From NCBI GenBank assembly GCA_021186555.1, contig JAJKFL010000042.1:20717521-20781520 (forward strand): 64,000 nt of DNA, given 5' to 3'. The DNA comes from Reticulitermes speratus. Its lineage: Eukaryota; Arthropoda; Insecta; Blattodea; Rhinotermitidae. Shown piece after piece: positions 58,011-64,000 of the stretch (its first letter is position 1; each line of letters opens with the position of its first letter). The notes below the pieces were generated by a model that was not told the origin of the DNA, searched no databases, and saw nothing but the letters and a program-made list of their open reading frames with translations. The translations under genes and the position numbers were made by a program.

Positions 58011-61000
58011 TCTGGTCGGTTTAATCCTATTGCACACGACGCACAGAAAGATACAGAGGTAAAATTATACATACACTTTTATCTGAAGATGCAAGCAGCT
58101 GGTTTCTTCGAAACGATGCTCAGAACCTATTAGACTATACAGCATTAATTTAAACATTCGCCACCAAAGAACATAAAATCTCACGCAGACCAAAGGCACA
58201 GATATTATTCTATTGATCAGCATGTAGATACGCATGGCATCAAGAGACGTCTCTTTCTTATGGAATCTGAAGTTACGATTGTTACTTGGGTGGCTTTTGT
58301 CAGCAGCGGGTAACTCAATCAAAGCACCCAGGGGCACGGGAGCGAATTCTTGGCTCACTCTTGTGAAACTTTACCTGGGGCGGAAGGCAACGTAACTAAC
58401 CGGGAACTTCTACTAGCAAGAAACTGTCACAGGTCGACAAGCTTTCATCTTTGTCTTACCTCACTCCAGTTCGAACCCACACAAGTCTGTCACTTCTGAC
58501 TTAATGGCAAGTGTCGTCCAACATTCATGCTTAGCTGACTCTCGTACCAAACTAGTGTTTTGAATCCGACTTTAAAATATTGACCCCTGTGCCAAGAATT
58601 ATCGAAACAACAAAGCCTGACTGTTTTGCATAAAGCATTTGGTTGCTTCATTATTTCATACGTTAACGAATCTCTTTCAACCAATAAAAGGCAAACATGT
58701 CAAATGAGATGGGCAATAATCAACAATGGTAAGTAGGAATTTGGGAGGAAGCGGCAGCATTGTTTTTTAATATATGCCTACCAATGAAAACGCTAATTAA
58801 AATTGAAGATTTCACCGTTTCATACTTAAACTTTTTTCTGTGTCCCTCTTGTATTAAATCTGTGTTTTGTGATGCGATTCAGCAAGATAAAATAAATTGT
58901 TTTTAATTGTCGCGCTTTTACCTTTACTTACATTCTTCCCTCGTTTCTCCCAACTCCTTTACCGCGTCTTTCATTTGTCTGTCAGTCATATAATCATTCC
59001 TCTGTCTATTACTTCTTAACTGTAATCTATATTTAAATTAAAACTTTCGTTTTTATCCTCGAACGAGAAAGAACATGTGAGTTATTGAGTATATCAGTAA
59101 ATGAAGGAACGATATATTTTGCCCATAGTCAACAGTGTGTGTCAAATTACTTTTTCCGCTTAACCATCTTGTTTCCTCATAAAAAGGGACAGAAATTAAT
59201 TTTTCAGTAGATATGAGTGATGTTCTTGGGCATTGCTCATCGTTTCAAGCTAAACAACCCATAAAGTTCTGGAGACAGATTCGCTCCCATAAATGCTGTG
59301 CGTTTTTTAGTTCACGACGATGGAAAATACCAAATATATCGGTCATGTCTATTACAATACACCTTCTTCAGAATCCTTTTAATTTTAATTAATCCTTCAG
59401 TTGAAAGTACACGGTAGCATTTAGAGAAAATAGCATGCATTATCTCGACCATAATATTTAATTTCCACAGGATTCCTTTGGCTAGAAAGCTAACTGAAGT
59501 TGCGGAGAATGTGACAGCCCAGTTACCTTGAATCGAACCTTGGTCGTTTAGCCCACAAATATCCTCATCATTGAAACTTACCATTACATTAATCATAATA
59601 TTTTCTTATAATAGCAGCTTATTTATACAGTCCTGAGAGTATTTTTCTCCGTGTTGGTGAAACACGTCGACTCTGAAGATGTGATTCTAGAAAGATTTGT
59701 GACTACGCCTAACTCATGTCACAGCTGTGCTGAATGCTGTCCAAGGTGTGTGCAGTATTTGATACACACGAAATTCGAATTTTCACTCTGCCCCAGTCTT
59801 CACGTTACTGTGACGTGATGATATGAACAGTATACACAAGGTTTCCTGAACAATGATGTTATTCAACTTATTTCATCACGATTTTGTTTGTTCTCTTCAA
59901 AATAAAGTCCTTCCGTCCAGTACGTTTTCTACCCGGCTCTGGGCTGGTTACAATGTGATCAAAACAGAACTCTGTATGCAAAAGCGATCTTTGGCACACT
60001 GGCGTTTTGTTTGTTGATTGGAAACCATCTAATTTCTAGAGCGATCACTACGAGGCGCCACATTAGAAAACAACATAAAATGTAACTCTTAAATATAAAG
60101 AAGCATGATGTCACAGTGGCTTCAGTTTCTTAGTTCTGTAAGAATGCTCATCGCCAATAAGACGCGCTATAGCCAACTTTCGGTTTCCAAATACGTAGAT
60201 GGGCTAATGAAAACATACACTGAATTACGTAAAGGAGAGATATGTTCATCTGACAAAGACTGACACTGTCTCACGTAGTATTATTTGTCACGTGATTAGT
60301 GGACTTCGTCCGTCACATGAAACTCAATACTTGGTGCTAGCGGCCAGTTTGAACATTCGTTTTGTTTCTGCGGCACGCTATAATTGAAATAAAAGAACTA
60401 AAATTTATAATCAGCTTAAGCATATTTTTAAATGATGTCATTTATAGTAGATAAATATCATATTATAGTAAAGAAGAACTACAATAAAATTTTGATAGAA
60501 ACAATAATTAAAATCCTTAAGGTGGTCTAATTGTAGAGGTTTCCAGACTTTACTTAATTGTGACTCCTCAACTTAGCAAAGACTTCATTAAACCCCCTCC
60601 CCGTTTTCCAAATTTTAATGTAAATGAGCGTGTGTACAAACGTGAGATTGCGCAAGGACCACTTTCATCATCTTTTGTATTTAAGATTTTAATTGCTTAT
60701 TTAATTTTTAATAATCATCATTTAATTTAAAGCCTTTTGGCACACCGGTTGAAAATCATGGTTCTGTTATTATTAACAGGACACAGCGTTCCGGAAAGTG
60801 GATCTTAGCTTTGTCATGTGAAAAGACATAGAGGTACAGAGTTGAGATTAACAGAAATATCTGTACTATAGGCTCAGTGACTGAGAATAGCTCTTTCTAT
60901 TAAACCAAACTCACAAAATGATGAGAATTTTGCATAACTAAAGTTCTGTGAAGTATGGTAGCTTGTAGAATTACTGTTAGGTGAGATATCGTAATTTGCA

Positions 61001-62883
61001 TAATTACTCTTCTACAAGGTACGGTACTATGTACTGCTTTTCATGGTGTGTTTGTATTTGTTCGTCGGTCTGCGATTTGTTTATTACGTCGGTTGCCATG
61101 AAGAAAGAAATCCATAAAAACTTACGTTCTGACTGTCAGTGCACTTTTCTCATGTTCAACACAATAGACTATATAGGCATCGGCTCTTGAAGTCCATTAA
61201 GATGGACGTTAGGGCAGTCTGTACTGCAGAAAAAACTACGCAGTTACATCCCAACTACCTGTACTTTATTCCTATGTTTTTGTCCTTTGACTCTTTAAAA
61301 TTCAATTTAAGCTCACTGCAAACAAATGTACTATAATGTTTTGGCTTGAGTTTTCTAACAAGTTAGAAAAATAATGAAGACATATTCACTCTACTCTTTG
61401 TACTGTAGTCATTCTAACAATTTTAACTACACAGTTTTAGTGTAAAGGCACTCACAACAAGGCGAAATAAATAATTCATTTGTCCACCTTCGGTTTTTTT
61501 TACTTCTTTGCAGGAAGGACATAAAAACACTCAGGTACATTTTCCGAAATATTTCACATCAAATTAGTGAGCTGATTACAACGAAAAGGTTTTACATGAA
61601 ACTCAAACCTAATTTGACGTGCTCCATAAAAAAAAGGCTTGCTTGCGTTATATGAACTGCATGTATCAGGATTTGTAAAACAATTTTCAAACACTTTCTA
61701 AATGCTTGTACGTAAGATAATTTAAGAAAATTTATAACTCTTTACAAATCGTGTGGTTTCTGTAATTCGATTATCTTTGAAGCAACACGTTAGTATTTAC
61801 TATAAACAAACACTTTACAAAAGTCAGGTAAAATTTGAGACGAATATGAAAATATGTTCACTGTAATGGATACGTGCTTTCCAACCTTGTTTTCACAAAT
61901 AAACTAATTTATTATGTCCATAACAATTGTATGAAATGTGTAATTAATAAACTTAGTATTAACTTACATAGGCCACCGTTACAAAGTAGGTAAATATATA
62001 TAATATTTAGCAAGGTTGTAGAGATTTCCACAACAACGTAAAAATGGCTTACCAGTATAACAAGCCTATGTAATTACATCCTTTCCTATTACATTACTCT
62101 GGTTTATCATTCATGACTCATTTTCTTCATAAAGAAGAAGAAACTCTTCTAACGACCACACTGAATTTGAGATAAAAACGATCCTATTAATACAGGATTA
62201 TAAGTCCCCTACCGCAAGAAAAAAATCATTGCTTTATGTTTAAAACATAAAAATATATACAAATACATTCAAGGAATTTGTTGAAGCCTGCCATTTTTTA
62301 AAGCTGTCACTTGTCACTTGAGAAAGCCGTCAATGGCAAAATAATATTAAAATATAAATAAATGAATAAACTACTCTTGACTTTCGGCCGGATTAATTTG
62401 GCGCGGAATAAGTTTCAGTGGGTTAATCACCGTAATGAATTTTCGGCTTACATAACAGTCGTGTATTTCTTGAAGGACTGAGCCACAATTGCCTTATCAA
62501 AAGCGATTGTGTTCCATAGTTACTGACTTAAGTTCACATGGTTCGCATTAATTATTTAGAGCCCAGTGTTAAGTACATGTACTGCCTGCCGTCAATATCA
62601 AAATTCCCTTTTGCAACAAATATATTTATGCGTTTCTTACGATATTAAACAGCATTGTGGTCGGTGTTCCTAAAGGAGATAGACTGTGTTCTCTGTTACG
62701 TATAAACGACGACTTTTTGTATGATTTAGATGAATGCAAGCATTTTTCAGGAAATACCGTAAATATACAAACTCTTAAAAGGGTAATACTATAAGCAGCC
62801 ATTTACATCGTCAAGAAATTTAGGTTAATTCTAAACATTTGGCCACGAATCCATATGGGGTTGGAACGGCCTCATTTATTAAG
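58011..62883. other. No recognised gene
   Basis: AT-rich. 58320-58560 is GC-richer and has AGTTCGAACCCACAC near 58465, a possible B box in complement, without a clear A box. Frames 58065-58358, 59312-59596, 60981-61190 and 61139-61336 have no recognised motif. Confidence 0.4.
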
Positions 62884-62903
62884 GGGCGGCGGCGGCGGCG
62901 GCC
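62884..62903. repeat. GGC trinucleotide run
   Basis: Five to six GGC units in otherwise AT-rich DNA. Confidence 0.9.
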
Positions 62904-64000
62904 TTACGTCTTCAAAGGGTTAACAAACGTGAAGTTTCTCTAGCCTCATGCATAACTAAATTTATTCTTCTATAATTATAGTGCCACTTTTCTAGGGAAA
63001 CCATCCACGTCGATCATACAACTATTTAAAATTACTCCTGTTTTCCTGTCGTCTGTTACTGTAGATGATGCATCCAAAATATTATCCTACCAACATGAAA
63101 AGTGAGGCTCAAAAATGCATGCCTTTCGCCTGGATTTGCTTTTGCCATAACACCCTTTTTTCAGCTAGAAACCAGCATTCCATTCGATCACAAATGATCC
63201 CTAAAACATAACTGCTCCTGTTTCCATTTATTAAAATTTGGAGACATGTTCAATCAGTAAGGTTACCTACCCTGTAACTTTGTGTTCACCATTTCATTTT
63301 TGGGCAGCAAGTAGCACTTGTAATAGGGGTAACCTGTAACATGTTGCAAGATCCTGTCAGTCAGGCGCTATGCAGGGGAGCAAGGAAAATGACACTGAAA
63401 TCTTGGTTCCGCAAAGAAGTTCTGGTATTTTCCGATTTTTATGGGAAAAATATATTTTCCCGCTCAAAATTAAGTCCCAGTTTTTACATGTGTAGTGATG
63501 GCTTAATGAGAGTGCAACATGTCACAAAATTGCGCAGACTTAAAAAATGTTCGAAGGGACATCGATGACGATGGGTGCACCATTCGGCCCAGCACATAAG
63601 GACGAAGTTGAAAGCAGAACGAGTGGAGAAACTGATTCTGGAAATCGAAGATTCGCATCAGCTATTACTGATGCCCCAATAACGAGGAAGTCGAAATGGC
63701 TGTTCGTGAAAGTTTGTGAATACAATAACCCAATTTCTACCGCGTCGTAATTTTTCAACTTGTAGAAAAAGGAAAGAAACCTTAATTATGTCCTGGAATT
63801 ATCTTCAACAATAATTATACTTTAGCGGAACAGATGAGCTACATTTAACTTTTATTACCTGCACTGCCTAACTTATTGAAAAATGTTCGTAGTAACCCGG
63901 TGACGCATTTATGAAACTAAATGTTCCTTTTTTTCTTTGTTATTAATAAATTACCACGCGGCGAAGGCGTTTTGAAAGTGAAGGCTTGTCTCCAAGCATC
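62904..64000. other. No recognised feature
   Basis: Frames 63341-63568, 63547-63750 (plus) and 63540-63758 (minus) overlap on both strands and match no family I recognise. Confidence 0.4.

Overview
The window looks like non-coding DNA from a repeat-rich animal genome, most likely an insect. I found no intact protein-coding gene, tRNA or rRNA gene, CRISPR array or operon. It is AT-rich, and open frames are short (the longest is about 130 codons) and mostly lie over repeats or in low-complexity DNA. The recognisable content is decayed transposable elements, tRNA-derived SINEs, small inverted-repeat elements, minisatellites and microsatellites. From memory, the mix of LINE and SINE families resembles cockroach or termite genomes (Blattodea). 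That host call is inference. The DNA could be intergenic or part of a very long intron.

Layout. 1-9 kb: unique-looking AT-rich DNA with a 324-bp fold-back repeat (1122-1445), a 3 x 74 bp tandem repeat (3995-4216) and a dispersed repeat (7065-7470) with a partner at 57400-58010. 9-21 kb is the densest part: a SINE/LINE tail, a LINE reverse-transcriptase pseudogene (9603-10526), two SINEs (11814, 12646), a nearly full-length but dead DDE transposase (13260-14423), a third SINE (16190), an internally rearranged Tc1/mariner-type element (18439-19007), a 9 x 34 bp minisatellite (20137-20440), and a second LINE pseudogene split by a 531-bp insertion (20461-21570). 21-33 kb is sparse: hammerhead-like motifs, a G15 run, one SINE and candidate MITEs. 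33-37.5 kb holds a pogo-like MITE, two SINEs with target-site duplications, and a perfect 48-bp palindrome. 40-50 kb holds microsatellites, two more LINE families (45205-45620 minus, 46254-46704 plus) and a cluster of SINE copies. 50-64 kb is largely featureless apart from a hammerhead-like motif, overlapping hairpins (52306-52361) and one dispersed repeat.

Most notable pattern. Several otherwise different repeats share a small structured motif of the form CTGANGA, then a hairpin, then CGAAAC and a short palindrome (ATGT or GT). It occurs about nine or ten times on both strands, sometimes as head-to-head inverted pairs. It resembles the hammerhead ribozyme core known from Penelope-like retroelements and retrozymes, usually with one extra base before stem II. 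Several SINE copies also share a 3' module with free-standing tail fragments, as expected if they use the machinery of a partner LINE.
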